Shown here: positions 7,432-16,197 of the stretch, one piece after another
Layout: every line of letters begins with the position of its first letter
Numbering within the stretch: the stretch's first letter is position 1
From: an uncultured Mycoplasmatota bacterium
GTDB lineage: Bacteria > Bacillota_I > Bacilli_A > RF39 > UBA660
NCBI GenBank assembly: GCA_947571135.1
Contig: CANOWY010000002.1
Span: 69,569-119,309, forward strand
Reading direction: 5' to 3'
Length of the DNA stretch: 49,741 nucleotides
The notes under the pieces: model-generated
Seen by the model: the letters and a program-made list of their open reading frames with translations, nothing else
Databases searched by the model: none
What the model was told of the DNA's origin: nothing
Translations under genes and position numbers: made by a program

Positions 7432-8694
7432 TCAATTATTATAATTATTATTTTTGTTTTCTATAAATTCTTGTTGAAACACAATAAAATTATCTATATT
7501 ATTTTTGGTTATTTTAAATTTAGGTTTTCTAATATCTCCATTGGGTTGTTTTCCTTGATTAAAAACATTAAGTGTTTTTTGAAAATTAATTTTGTTTAAT
7601 TCTATGATACACATTTTTACAAATTTAACAGAATGCTTCATTCTTTTATGGTAACTGAGTTCATCCCAAGGTTTGTTTTTTGGCCATTCATTATTTTCTT
7701 TTATATAGTGTGTTCTAAATCGAGTGGCTTCATAATTATTTTTTTCAGAATCTTTAATGGTTTCATGTTCATAAATGATATACCAGAATTTATCATATTT
7801 ATTGATACATGTTATAAAATTTTGTTGATCATTTCCAGGAGTTTCTTTTTTTGCTATATCACTTGCTTTTAAGTCACCATAAAATTGTTTTTCTTCAAAC
7901 CATATGTCAAAATCTAGATCTCCTATTTTCTTATTATGACTTCCTACATAAAGTAACTTATTTTCTAAATGTTTTTGTTTGATAAACTTATTTAATTTAA
8001 ATTCTAAATACCAACCTGGCCATTCTGTTTCTTTCCATTTGTTCCATCCAGACTTATGCATTTCTGGAATTGCCATTGTGGCAGGTATCCATTTCCCTAA
8101 ATTAAAAATTTTATTAAATTCTTCAAAAATTTGAAATATTTCGTTTTTATTAGCAGAGATTTTACCGTCCAAATATTCTTTAAATTTTAAATATTGAATT
8201 GTAACGATTTCATTTTTATTTTTATCTATTTTTTTAAAAATTCCTTCTTTCATTGCTTGATATAAATCGTTTATATAGACATGTGCTGCAGAAGAATTCA
8301 TTTTTTTCTTTAGATAGGTATCTTTTATAAATTCAGTAAAAACTATATTATTTTGGTAATGATATACTCCTATAAATCGAACATTAAAATTTGTTTGATT
8401 TTCATAATATTCTGTAATGTCTTTATACCATTTTTTTAACTGCATTCTTTTTTTATAGAGAGGGTGTTGTCCATTCCCACCCATGTAGGTAATAGCAGCA
8501 ATTAATAGTACCTCTATTTGATCTTTGTGTTTATAACATAGTACTTTTTTATTCCATAATTTTGTGATATAACAGTGTTCTTTTCCTAACACATTTTCAA
8601 TTCTTTTTATTATTTCAGATATGGGCAATGGTTGATCGTTACTTATATCAATACCAAAGTCACTTCGTATTTGTTCACTTTTTAAATTTGCCAT
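7432..8694 (-). CDS. Type II restriction endonuclease-like protein
   Basis: The 420-residue protein carries a PD-(D/E)XK motif in its C-terminal half: GDLDFDIWF (Asp261) followed 13 residues later by YGDLKASD (Asp274-x-Lys276). It lacks helicase or ATPase motifs. It is divergent from the cytosine-5 methyltransferase at 8878, the classic arrangement of a type II restriction-modification pair in which the methylase protects the sites cut by the nuclease. The recognition sequence cannot be read from the protein. The 183-base gap between the two starts must hold both promoters. Confidence 0.75.
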   Translation of the reverse strand: MANLKSEQIRSDFGIDISNDQPLPISEIIKRIENVLGKEHCYITKLWNKKVLCYKHKDQIEVLLIAAITYMGGNGQHPLYKKRMQLKKWYKDITEYYENQTNFNVRFIGVYHYQNNIVFTEFIKDTYLKKKMNSSAAHVYINDLYQAMKEGIFKKIDKNKNEIVTIQYLKFKEYLDGKISANKNEIFQIFEEFNKIFNLGKWIPATMAIPEMHKSGWNKWKETEWPGWYLEFKLNKFIKQKHLENKLLYVGSHNKKIGDLDFDIWFEEKQFYGDLKASDIAKKETPGNDQQNFITCINKYDKFWYIIYEHETIKDSEKNNYEATRFRTHYIKENNEWPKNKPWDELSYHKRMKHSVKFVKMCIIELNKINFQKTLNVFNQGKQPNGDIRKPKFKITKNNIDNFIVFQQEFIENKNNNYNN

Positions 8695-8877
8695 ACTATT
8701 CCCTTTCTTTTGTTTTATTATAGATTAAAATAAATGAAAAATATATAAAAAGCGAAAATTGCGCTTAAATTTTGATTTTTTCTAAATAGTTGCATTTTAA
8801 ATTTTAGAGGCATTAGTTTTGGAATAGGGACTAGCTTTTTATTTGAAAATATATTATAATATTCATAGTGATGGAAT

Positions 8878-10047
8878 ATGAAAAAGAACTTTATGTTTAT
8901 AGATTTATTTGCTGGAATTGGGGGATTTCACCAAGCTATGGAACAATTAGGTGGTAAATGTGTTTTTGCTTCTGAAATTGATAAATATGCGATAGAAACT
9001 TATTTTAAAAATTATGGAATTAATGCAAATTGTAATATTCGAGATATTGATGAAAAAAAAATTCCTAGACATGATGTTTTATGTGCTGGTTTTCCGTGTC
9101 AAACCTTTTCTAAAGCCGGGAAACAATTGGGGTTTCAAGATGAAACCAAAGGAACTTTATTTTTTGAAATTGAACGAATTTTAAAATATCATAAAACAAA
9201 GTATATTATTTTGGAAAATGTTCGGAATTTAGTATCTCATGATAATAAAAGAACTTGGAGTACAATATATTCCCATTTAAAAAAATTGGGATATCGCTTA
9301 ACAAAAGAACCTATTATTATTAGTCCTCATCAGTTAGGTATACCTCAACTTAGAGAAAGGGTAGTAATACTTGGAATATATGATCCTGAAAATAGAGATA
9401 AAGATTTGACTATTCAACTTCCTAAACTTTTAACTAAAGAAGAAAATAATATATATAGCATTCTTGAACAAGAAAATATTTCTGAAAAATATCATATTTC
9501 TGCTTATGAAGAAATGGTATTAAATGCTTGGGATGAATTTTATAAGGGAATAAAAGAAACTGTAATTGGATTTCCCATTTGGGCAGTTTATTTTAATAAA
9601 TTTACTCCTTTAGAGGATTTCCCAAAATGGAAAAGTGATTTTGTATTTAAAAATATTAAATTGTATTTAAATAATAGGGAGTTTATTGATCAGTGGCTAA
9701 AAAAATACAATAATTTAGAAGCGTTTTCTCCTACTCATAAAAAAATGGAATGGCAAGCGGGAGAAAGTATTACTTCTTTATGGGACGGGATTATTCAATT
9801 TAGACCTTCTGGAATTAGGATCAAAAAACCTACTTGTTTTCCTGCTTTAGTTGCAATGGTGCAAATTCCAGTTATTGGGAAGTATAAAAGAAGACTTACA
9901 GTTCGAGAAGCAGCCAGACTTCAGAGTTTTCCAGATACTTTTATTCCCAACGCTAATGATCAGCAAGCCTATAAACAATTTGGAAATGCTGTTAATGTAG
10001 AGGTGATTAAGTTGATGGCAGAGAAGTTGTTTAATGAAGTAGAGTAA
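8878..10047 (+). CDS. DNA cytosine-5 methyltransferase
   Basis: All standard motifs are present in order: I (DLFAGIGG, SAM binding), IV (GFPCQTFS, catalytic Cys74), VI (LENVRNL, Glu113), VIII (GIPQLRERVVILG), IX (REAARLQSFPD) and X (QFGNAVNVEVI). The target-recognition region between VIII and IX is long (about 170 residues), with a WQAG motif also seen in some type II methylases. It transfers a methyl group to C5 of cytosine at a specific site and protects against the divergent endonuclease. A TATAAT box lies at about 8853-8858. The length of 389 residues is normal. Confidence 0.93.
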   Translation: MKKNFMFIDLFAGIGGFHQAMEQLGGKCVFASEIDKYAIETYFKNYGINANCNIRDIDEKKIPRHDVLCAGFPCQTFSKAGKQLGFQDETKGTLFFEIERILKYHKTKYIILENVRNLVSHDNKRTWSTIYSHLKKLGYRLTKEPIIISPHQLGIPQLRERVVILGIYDPENRDKDLTIQLPKLLTKEENNIYSILEQENISEKYHISAYEEMVLNAWDEFYKGIKETVIGFPIWAVYFNKFTPLEDFPKWKSDFVFKNIKLYLNNREFIDQWLKKYNNLEAFSPTHKKMEWQAGESITSLWDGIIQFRPSGIRIKKPTCFPALVAMVQIPVIGKYKRRLTVREAARLQSFPDTFIPNANDQQAYKQFGNAVNVEVIKLMAEKLFNEVE

Positions 10048-10053
10048 AAAAAG

Positions 10054-10075
10054 AGAAAACCAGAAATGGTTTTCT
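10054..10075 (-). terminator. Terminator between convergent genes
   Basis: AGAAAACCA-gaaa-TGGTTTTCT, perfect 9-bp stem. On the minus strand it is followed by a T-run, so it ends the cell-wall hydrolase transcript; the stop codon lies in the stem. Confidence 0.65.
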
Positions 10076-10496
10076 AATACAGTTCTTCACAAGTACCAGC
10101 ATCAGGTCTATAAAAACAATGATTTTTATAACTTCCTGCAAGTGCTTGGTCATACCATTTTGATTGGCAACTTGTATTTTTAGCAGGTGCATAGAACCAT
10201 AAAGCATGTGTAGCAGGATAGTAGTATTCTCCACGTAAAACTCTTTCGGCTAGATTTTTTTCATGTGTAGTAGGAGAGGCTTGAAACAAGGAAGAGTTAA
10301 CTCCTGCAAATTGGTTTGCTTGATAGATGGCATCGGTAATGCTTCGTATATTTTTGAATGTTAAACAATTAGCAACACTTCGATTCACCACTACGTTTCC
10401 TACCATAAGCATTCCTAAGTTTCCTTCAGCAAGTGCTTCTGCTCGCATAATTCTTGCTAATAATTCAAGTTCTTTTGATGTATAATTAATAAGCAT
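10074..10496 (-). CDS. SleB/CwlJ-type cell-wall hydrolase
   Basis: Hydrolase_2 family: the N-terminal half reads LLARIMRAEALAEGNLGMLM and then VGNVVVNR, the signature of spore-cortex lytic enzymes and related muramidase/transglycosylases, with the family's catalytic Glu in the RAEA motif. The 141-residue protein has only the catalytic domain and no signal peptide. The start at 10496 is chosen because AGGTGAT lies six bases upstream; the frame can be extended to a GTG at 10505 inside that site. It may act in sporulation-type germination or in general wall turnover; the absence of a signal peptide resembles CwlJ. Confidence 0.8.
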   Translation of the reverse strand: MLINYTSKELELLARIMRAEALAEGNLGMLMVGNVVVNRSVANCLTFKNIRSITDAIYQANQFAGVNSSLFQASPTTHEKNLAERVLRGEYYYPATHALWFYAPAKNTSCQSKWYDQALAGSYKNHCFYRPDAGTCEELY

Positions 10497-10576
10497 ATAT
10501 ATCACCTAGAATAATATATGAAAATATTTGCGTATTGGTTATTTATTGTGTTATAATAACTTTGTTAAAAATTTTT

Positions 10577-10650
10577 AGGGGATTAGTTAAATGGTATAAT
10601 AGGAGTCTCCAAAACTTTAGTTGGGAGTTCGATTCTCTCATCCCCTGCCA
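10577..10650 (+). tRNA. tRNA-Trp (CCA)
   Basis: A 74-nt cloverleaf with acceptor AGGGGAT/ATCCCCT, D-stem GTTA/TAAT, anticodon loop CTCCAAA (anticodon CCA) in GGAGT/ACTTT, and T-arm GGGAG-TTCGATT-CTCTC. Discriminator G and an encoded CCA end. It reads UGG only, in line with TGA serving as stop here. Confidence 0.93.
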
Positions 10651-10693
10651 TGTGAATGAATTGAACCACTGTGTTCATGTATATAAATAAAAG

Positions 10694-10725
10694 AAGATTT
10701 AATTTCGCTTATTAAATCTTTTTTT
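10694..10725 (+). terminator. Terminator after tRNA-Trp
   Basis: AAGATTTAAT (10694-10703), loop ttcgctt, ATTAAATCTT (10711-10720), then a run of T. Confidence 0.7.
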
Positions 10726-10748
10726 CAAAGTTTTTTTAGTAGTTTTTA

Positions 10749-11981
10749 TTATTTTAGAATTATTTTGTTTAATAAATCAATGACAGGTTCTGTACAGAAA
10801 TACAAGTTAATAATGTAAGTCGTTAGTATAATGCTTGTAAATAAAGTGCTATCCTTATTTTTTAATTTTGTCCATATTTTTTTAATTAAAATAATAAAAA
10901 GTAAGAGTTCCATAAATAAGAAGAGAATAACTTGTAATCTTAGAATAGTAAATCCATATTCATACATATACAAAAACATACGATAGTACGAATTGAATAT
11001 TAAAATAATGGAAAATAGAATTAAAGATATTAGTAGTTTATGAATATCCTTATTGTTTTTAAGAGCGTTTGTATAATACACTAAATATATAATGACAATA
11101 AAATTTATTAATGTTACAAATAAAAGTTGAAAAAATCCTTCTCTTGCGAAACTTGCATAAGTATATTCGGTAGGTAGTTTTAAAAAATTATAAGTTAATT
11201 TTGAAATCTCAGAAATTAAGAATAGTATGAATACTGAATTTATTATTATTAGTATTGTTTTTATAATGGTTTTATTGATTTCCTTGGTAACCATTTCTTC
11301 TGTTTTATTTTCTAATGAGGATTTTATAGCATTTTGGTATATTGAAAATATTACAATGAAATACATAAGAAGAGTAAATAGATTTGTTAGTATAGAATCC
11401 CATTTTTTACTACTATTTAGAAAATTAAATATCGTATTTATAAAAGAATGGAAGTACTGATCTGCACTTGTTAAAAGACCTATGATTAAGAGAGCAATTG
11501 GTATGCCTATAATACAACCAATGCAAATATTCATAATTTTGGAAGTGTTTATTTTTTGTTCTCTTTTCTTTATATTGCTTAGTTCTTTTATATTTAGAGT
11601 TAAATTTTTTGGAAATAATTTGAAGATTCCTTTCCAAAAATATCTATTTATTTCTTGTTTTTCGTTTACAACTTTTAGAAAAAACATATTAATTAAGAAA
11701 GGAAGTAATAGGACGTTTAATATTTGATTGCTCCAGTCTATTTTGATGATAAAGTTGCTTAATAAAATTAAGGATAAAAAAATAAGAAGATTCCAGGATT
11801 TTTTATTTTTCTTTATTTTTAAATAGAAGATCAGAATTAAAAATCCAACGAGTAAAAAAGTGAAAGGGATAATATAAGTTTTAAGATAGAAATTTTTTGT
11901 TACTAATTTTAATATAGTGATACAACTTGCTATGACAAAACTTATTAATATGGTTAGAAATAGTTCTTTATTTTGTTTCAT
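10749..11981 (-). CDS. DUF4153/DUF4173-type polytopic membrane protein
   Basis: About ten hydrophobic segments span the 410 residues. The motif GLLTSADQYFHSFI in the middle, with the surrounding segment pattern, matches the DUF4153/DUF4173 family found in Bacillota, of unknown biochemical function. It overlaps the upstream XRE gene by 14 bases, so the two are translationally coupled. Together with the DUF2975 gene they form one leftward operon from the promoter at 12672-12700. No transport or catalytic motif is visible. Confidence 0.7.
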   Translation of the reverse strand: MKQNKELFLTILISFVIASCITILKLVTKNFYLKTYIIPFTFLLVGFLILIFYLKIKKNKKSWNLLIFLSLILLSNFIIKIDWSNQILNVLLLPFLINMFFLKVVNEKQEINRYFWKGIFKLFPKNLTLNIKELSNIKKREQKINTSKIMNICIGCIIGIPIALLIIGLLTSADQYFHSFINTIFNFLNSSKKWDSILTNLFTLLMYFIVIFSIYQNAIKSSLENKTEEMVTKEINKTIIKTILIIINSVFILFLISEISKLTYNFLKLPTEYTYASFAREGFFQLLFVTLINFIVIIYLVYYTNALKNNKDIHKLLISLILFSIILIFNSYYRMFLYMYEYGFTILRLQVILFLFMELLLFIILIKKIWTKLKNKDSTLFTSIILTTYIINLYFCTEPVIDLLNKIILK

Positions 11982-12186
11982 TTTTCTCTTCCTCGTATTC
12001 TAATATATCTTGTGGTTGACATTGTAGCGCTTTACATATGGCTTCTAAAGTAGTGAAACGAATGGCTTTTGCTTTGTTTGTTTTTAATATTGAAAGATTT
12101 GTTGTCGTTATGCCTGTTTTTAGACTTAATTCATTTAAAGACATTTTTCTTTTGGCCATGATGACATCTAAATTTACGATTATCAT
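11968..12186 (-). CDS. YozG-like XRE regulator, 72 aa
   Basis: A minimal Cro/CI-type helix-turn-helix with nothing else: MIIVNLDVIMAKRKMSLNEL, then LSLKTGITTTNLSILKTNK and KALQCQPQDILEY. This small family is almost always found beside DUF2975 membrane proteins, as here. It has AGGAGG six bases before the ATG. It probably autoregulates the three-gene operon, perhaps in response to a state sensed by the membrane partners; that is inference from the conserved neighbourhood. Confidence 0.88.
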   Translation of the reverse strand: MIIVNLDVIMAKRKMSLNELSLKTGITTTNLSILKTNKAKAIRFTTLEAICKALQCQPQDILEYEEEKNETK

Positions 12187-12195
12187 ATGTTCCTC

Positions 12196-12648
12196 CTATA
12201 TAGTAAAATCAATTTCATGTTTGTATGAAATTGCTGTTTTAAAAACTTGGCTTAGTACATAAAAACTTAAACTTGCTATAAATGTAATTACAATGATGGC
12301 TATTGATAGGGCACTTGGAATAAATAAAGTTTTGAAAAAGATAATACCTGTTAGTATCATAAATAAAATAGAAATTTCTTTTAGATATAGAGGAAGTTCT
12401 TTTTTAAAAGGCCCTTCTTTGTAGATTAAATTAAAAATTTTGATCAGGAAGAAAATGATTCCTAGAAATAGAAAATAACATAAAAAGAAAGCAAGTTTAT
12501 ATAAAAAAGTGTGTTCTCGAAAAGAAGAAACGTTTTGAAATGCGAATGCATCATAAAGTGCAGGTATAAATAAGATTAATATTAATCCTCCAATTAGAAT
12601 TAAGTTTAATAAAATAATAATTAATTTTGCGATTCTGCTTTTTTGCAT
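12196..12648 (-). CDS. DUF2975 membrane protein
   Basis: Four transmembrane segments (about residues 8-30, 48-70, 90-108, 113-135) with short loops and the overall layout of DUF2975. It is the first gene of the operon, nine bases before the XRE gene. AGAGGTG provides the binding site. In known genomes DUF2975 plus YozG-type XRE form a stable pair whose role is unknown. The protein could sense a membrane condition for the regulator. Confidence 0.75.
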   Translation of the reverse strand: MQKSRIAKLIIILLNLILIGGLILILFIPALYDAFAFQNVSSFREHTFLYKLAFFLCYFLFLGIIFFLIKIFNLIYKEGPFKKELPLYLKEISILFMILTGIIFFKTLFIPSALSIAIIVITFIASLSFYVLSQVFKTAISYKHEIDFTI

Positions 12649-12671
12649 AATGGCTTCACCTCTTAAGTAGG

Positions 12672-12700
12672 AGTATAACAGTATATTTATTTAAAATCAA
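12672..12700 (-). promoter_or_regulatory. Promoter of the DUF2975-XRE-DUF4153 operon
   Basis: Minus strand: TTGATT (12700-12695), 17-base spacer, TATACT (12677-12672), 24 bases before the first start codon. Confidence 0.65.
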
Positions 12701-12792
12701 TATATTTTTTACGATTATCATTAAATAAAGTTTTTTGGAAGCATATATTTGTATTGGCTTAAACAAACTATATTTAAGAGAAGTGATGGTTT

Positions 12793-13449
12793 ATGAAACA
12801 GAATAAAAAGGTTTTTGCAGAAGGTTTATGTTTTACAAAATTTTTTCTTTTTTTTGTGGTGGGTAGTTTGTTTGGAAGTTTTTTTGAAGAAATACAATGG
12901 TTTATTCAAAAAGGATTGTGGACAAGTCGTCATGATTTGTTAATAGGTCCTTTTAGTACTTTGTATGGTTTTGGTGTTCTTTTGTTTTTACTTTTCTTAG
13001 GTCCAGGTAATAATAGAAGAGGATTTTTTAAAACGTTTTTATATTCTTTTTTTATAGGAGGGATTTTTGAGTATATTGCGGGGATTTTGTCGGAGAAATT
13101 TTTTCAAATAAAATTCTGGGATTATTCTAAAATGTTTTTAAATATTCAAGGAAAAACAACGATTCCTATTATGGTAATTTGGGGAATATTTGGGGTATTA
13201 ATTTTAAAAGTTGTGTATCCTTTATTAAGTAAATGGATTGAAAAAATACCCTGTTTGTTGGGAAAAATAGTTTATATTTTTTTGTTTTTGTTTCTTGCTT
13301 TTGATATGGTTTTCTCTTATAGTGTGTTTGGACGTATGGTTTTGCGTCATAAGGGGAAGGAACCCAAAACGTTTATTGGGGCATTTTATGATCAAAAATT
13401 TAATGATGAATTTATGTATAATAAGTATCCCATTTTAAAAGGAGAATAG
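12793..13449 (+). CDS. CmpB-like putative ABC-transporter permease family protein
   Basis: Membrane protein of the ABC_trans_CmpB family: FFVVGSLFGSFFEEIQWFIQ at the N-terminus, then GPFSTLYGFG and GGIFEYIAG, with about five membrane segments and FWDYS in the external loop. These motifs define the family, whose permease annotation is historical; no partner ATPase is nearby. It is a single gene between a divergent operon and its own terminator, which contains the stop codon. The binding site is weak (GTGATGG). Confidence 0.75.
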   Translation: MKQNKKVFAEGLCFTKFFLFFVVGSLFGSFFEEIQWFIQKGLWTSRHDLLIGPFSTLYGFGVLLFLLFLGPGNNRRGFFKTFLYSFFIGGIFEYIAGILSEKFFQIKFWDYSKMFLNIQGKTTIPIMVIWGIFGVLILKVVYPLLSKWIEKIPCLLGKIVYIFLFLFLAFDMVFSYSVFGRMVLRHKGKEPKTFIGAFYDQKFNDEFMYNKYPILKGE

Positions 13450-13476
13450 TTTACAATCGCGTAAACTATTTTTTTT
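13447..13476 (+). terminator. Terminator of CmpB-like gene
   Basis: TAGTTTAC-aatcgc-GTAAACTA followed by TTTTTTTT. The TAG stop codon is the first triplet of the stem. Confidence 0.85.
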
Positions 13477-13553
13477 GAGAAAAATTTCACTCTAAAAAAA
13501 AGGAAATACCAAATTCGCAGTGTATATATAAGAGTGAAGGGAGGAATGCTGTA

Positions 13554-15626
13554 ATGTTTAAAAAAATATTACGCATTGTGGTTTTGGTTTTTGTATTTGT
13601 ACCGAGTGTAGTTTTTGCACAAACAACTACGGATAGTTTTAAATCTACGTTTATTACGAAATATAGTTTTATAGATTCTAATGGACGTTATGGGAATTTT
13701 CAACATTTTAAAAGAAGAAGTGATAGCCAAATAGCCTTTTGTATAGAACCAGGACTATCGTTATCAACAGGAAGTTATAATGGTTATTATGATTTAGGAT
13801 TAGAAGACCTTGCAAGCAAAGTAAATATCACAAAGGAAGAATTAAATTTAGCGGCATTGTATGCTTATTTTGGATATGGTCATGACAATCGTAAAGGAGA
13901 TGATTGGATTGTTGCAACGCAAGCATTGATTTGGAAAATGATGGGGAGAGATTTTCAATTTACTAGTCAATATAAACCTGATCCAGATGATAAATTTAAG
14001 TATGTTATTCCAACTCCTATTGAAATTCAAAGTCATATAGATGAAATAGAAAAAGATGTGAATGCGTATTTGGCTTATCCAGATTTTAAGACGAATCATG
14101 CTAAAATTGGTTGGAAAGGTTCTTACAATTTTGGCAACCTAAAAGGGTTTCAAGTTACAGATTGTTTGAATTGTTCTTATAAAATTAGTGGTAGTGATTT
14201 GTTAGTGAGTCCTAATTCTAGGGAAGAGGGGACAGTCTATTTAAAAAAGGAAGCAAGTGATTATGAGACCTCTTTTGTGGTTTATGAATCGAGTAGAGGA
14301 CAAAATGTTTTAGTTCCTGGAAAGTTAGAACCTTTAAGTGCTAGTGTTAGTTTTGAAGTTGTAACAGGGAAATTTAGACTAAAAAAGTATGATGCAGATA
14401 CAAAGGCTTGTAAACCGAGGGAAGGTGGTTCTTTAAAAGGGAGTGTGTATAAACTTTATAAAGAAGATGGTACGTTTGTTAAAGATTTGATTATTGATGA
14501 TGATTGTAATGCAGAAGTCGATAATTTGGAAATGGGTTCTTATTATATTAAGGAATATGAAGCAGGAGCCCACTATAAACTGGATGAAAATATTTATTCT
14601 TTTTCTCTTTCTACAAATGTTTTAGAAAAAGAGTTGATTGTGTATGATGAGATTTATGTTGGACAAGTTCATTTGCATAAGTATGATAGCAAAACGAAGA
14701 GTTGCAAAGCAGGTAGTAGTTATGCTTCTTTAGAGGGTGCTATTTATGGATTATATAATAAGAAGGGTGAGTTATTACAAGAATTGGTAATTGATCAAAA
14801 ATGTTCTGCTTCTTCTTTACGTAATTTAATGATTGATACGTATTACATTCAAGAAATAAAAGCACCAAAAGGATATAAGTTGGATTCTAAAAAATACTCT
14901 TTTGAAGTTACAGAAGAGAATGCAGATATTGGAGTTTTTTTAGATGTTTATGATGATATATATAAAACTCGTTTAGTTGTAAATAAAAATTATTTGTATT
15001 TTGATGATATAAAACCAGAAAGTGGTGCTGTTTTTGAAGTGTATTATAAATCTAATGAAACACTTGTTACTACTTTTACAATAGGACAAAATGGTTTTGC
15101 AGAAGTGGTTCTTCCTTATGGAGAATATGTGATTCACCAAGTAAATGGGAAAATGGGTTATCACTTTGTTTCGGATATTTTGTTAACGGTTGATGAAACA
15201 ACGGCTAGTAAAACGTATATGTCTCTTTTGAATAAGCCTTATAGAGGAACACTTGAGTTTTATAAAACGGATACTGCAACAGGCAAATTTCTACCGAATG
15301 TTTTAATCGAAGTGTATAATGAAGAAGACAAATTGGTTTATCGAGGAGTTACAGATGAATATGGAAAAATAGTTGTTACTTCTCTTCCCTATGGAAAATA
15401 TTCAATTGTTGAGAAAAAAGCACTTAAAGATTATTTTCTTTTTCGTGATAAACTTTATTTTGAAATTAAGGAAGATGAACAAGTTTCCCAAGTTTTTATG
15501 GAAAATGAAAGAATTGTTCATGTACCAGATACAGGAAAGTCTAGTTTAAATTATAATTTTATAATTTCATTTGTGTTACTTGTATTAGGGATTGGAATAT
15601 TTTTGTATGGTAAAGCAGAAGTATAA
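13554..15626 (+). CDS. Thioester-domain SpaA-type surface adhesin/pilin
   Basis: Signal peptide (about 1-22, ending VVFA). A thioester domain follows: Cys63 in AFCIEPG and Gln123 in VATQALIWKM can form the internal Cys-Gln thioester that binds host surfaces covalently. Four SpaA/Cna-B-like repeats come next (about 270-365, 368-460, 465-545, 555-640), two of them with extra paired cysteines. At the C-terminus are the sorting signal VPDTG (657-661), a membrane helix and a short charged tail. GGGAGG lies nine bases before the ATG. The sortase gene overlaps its 3' end, so both are coupled. VPDTG departs from LPxTG at the first position. It is likely the tip or only subunit of a fimbria, or a single anchored adhesin. 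Confidence 0.9.
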   Translation: MFKKILRIVVLVFVFVPSVVFAQTTTDSFKSTFITKYSFIDSNGRYGNFQHFKRRSDSQIAFCIEPGLSLSTGSYNGYYDLGLEDLASKVNITKEELNLAALYAYFGYGHDNRKGDDWIVATQALIWKMMGRDFQFTSQYKPDPDDKFKYVIPTPIEIQSHIDEIEKDVNAYLAYPDFKTNHAKIGWKGSYNFGNLKGFQVTDCLNCSYKISGSDLLVSPNSREEGTVYLKKEASDYETSFVVYESSRGQNVLVPGKLEPLSASVSFEVVTGKFRLKKYDADTKACKPREGGSLKGSVYKLYKEDGTFVKDLIIDDDCNAEVDNLEMGSYYIKEYEAGAHYKLDENIYSFSLSTNVLEKELIVYDEIYVGQVHLHKYDSKTKSCKAGSSYASLEGAIYGLYNKKGELLQELVIDQKCSASSLRNLMIDTYYIQEIKAPKGYKLDSKKYSFEVTEENADIGVFLDVYDDIYKTRLVVNKNYLYFDDIKPESGAVFEVYYKSNETLVTTFTIGQNGFAEVVLPYGEYVIHQVNGKMGYHFVSDILLTVDETTASKTYMSLLNKPYRGTLEFYKTDTATGKFLPNVLIEVYNEEDKLVYRGVTDEYGKIVVTSLPYGKYSIVEKKALKDYFLFRDKLYFEIKEDEQVSQVFMENERIVHVPDTGKSSLNYNFIISFVLLVLGIGIFLYGKAEV

Positions 15627-16197
15627 ATATTTTTTCTTTCTGTTTATTGGTTGTATTCTGTTTTTAAATTCTTTTCATTTTTTTGTTTTTCAAGAAAAAG
15701 AAATAGAAATAGAAAAGAAGATTTTAGGAGAAAATATTACTAATAGGGAAGAAAATGTTAAAAATATAATAAAAAAAAAGAAATACATAGGGATTCTAGA
15801 GATTCCAAGAATTAATTTGCAGAGGGGATTTTATGATTTTGGTTTTAAAGAAAATAATGTGAATCAGAATATAGAAGTTATAGAATCTTCTTTAATGCCT
15901 AATCAAAGATTTGGAAATCTTATTTTGGCTGCTCATAGTGGAAATAGCAAGATTTCTTATTTTAAAAATTTATATAAATTAGAAATTGGAGATAAAGCCT
16001 ATGTATATTATGTGGATAAGTATTATACTTATCAACTTGTAAATGTTTACGATGAAGAAAAAGATGGAACTGTACTTATTCGAAGAAATAGTAACCAAAC
16101 GAATTTAACTTTAATTACGTGTGATAAAAATGCAAAAGATAAGCAAAATGTATATATTTTTGCACTTATTAGTGATTTAGAAGAATTTCAGCAATAG
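15607..16197 (+). CDS. Sortase with atypical active site
   Basis: A class C/D-like sortase of 196 residues: N-terminal membrane anchor (about 7-28), then a beta-barrel with catalytic His110 (LAAHSG) and Cys172 (LITCDK). The third conserved residue, Arg about eight places after the Cys, is not there: the segment reads CDKNAKDKQNVYIFA, with Gln180 at the expected position. It is expected to cleave the VPDTG signal of the adhesin encoded just upstream and link it to the wall or another pilin. The ATG at 15607 overlaps the adhesin gene by 20 bases and is preferred to a TTG at 15592. A convergent gene overlaps its 3' end by 29 bases. Confidence 0.88.
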   Translation: MVKQKYKYFFFLFIGCILFLNSFHFFVFQEKEIEIEKKILGENITNREENVKNIIKKKKYIGILEIPRINLQRGFYDFGFKENNVNQNIEVIESSLMPNQRFGNLILAAHSGNSKISYFKNLYKLEIGDKAYVYYVDKYYTYQLVNVYDEEKDGTVLIRRNSNQTNLTLITCDKNAKDKQNVYIFALISDLEEFQQ

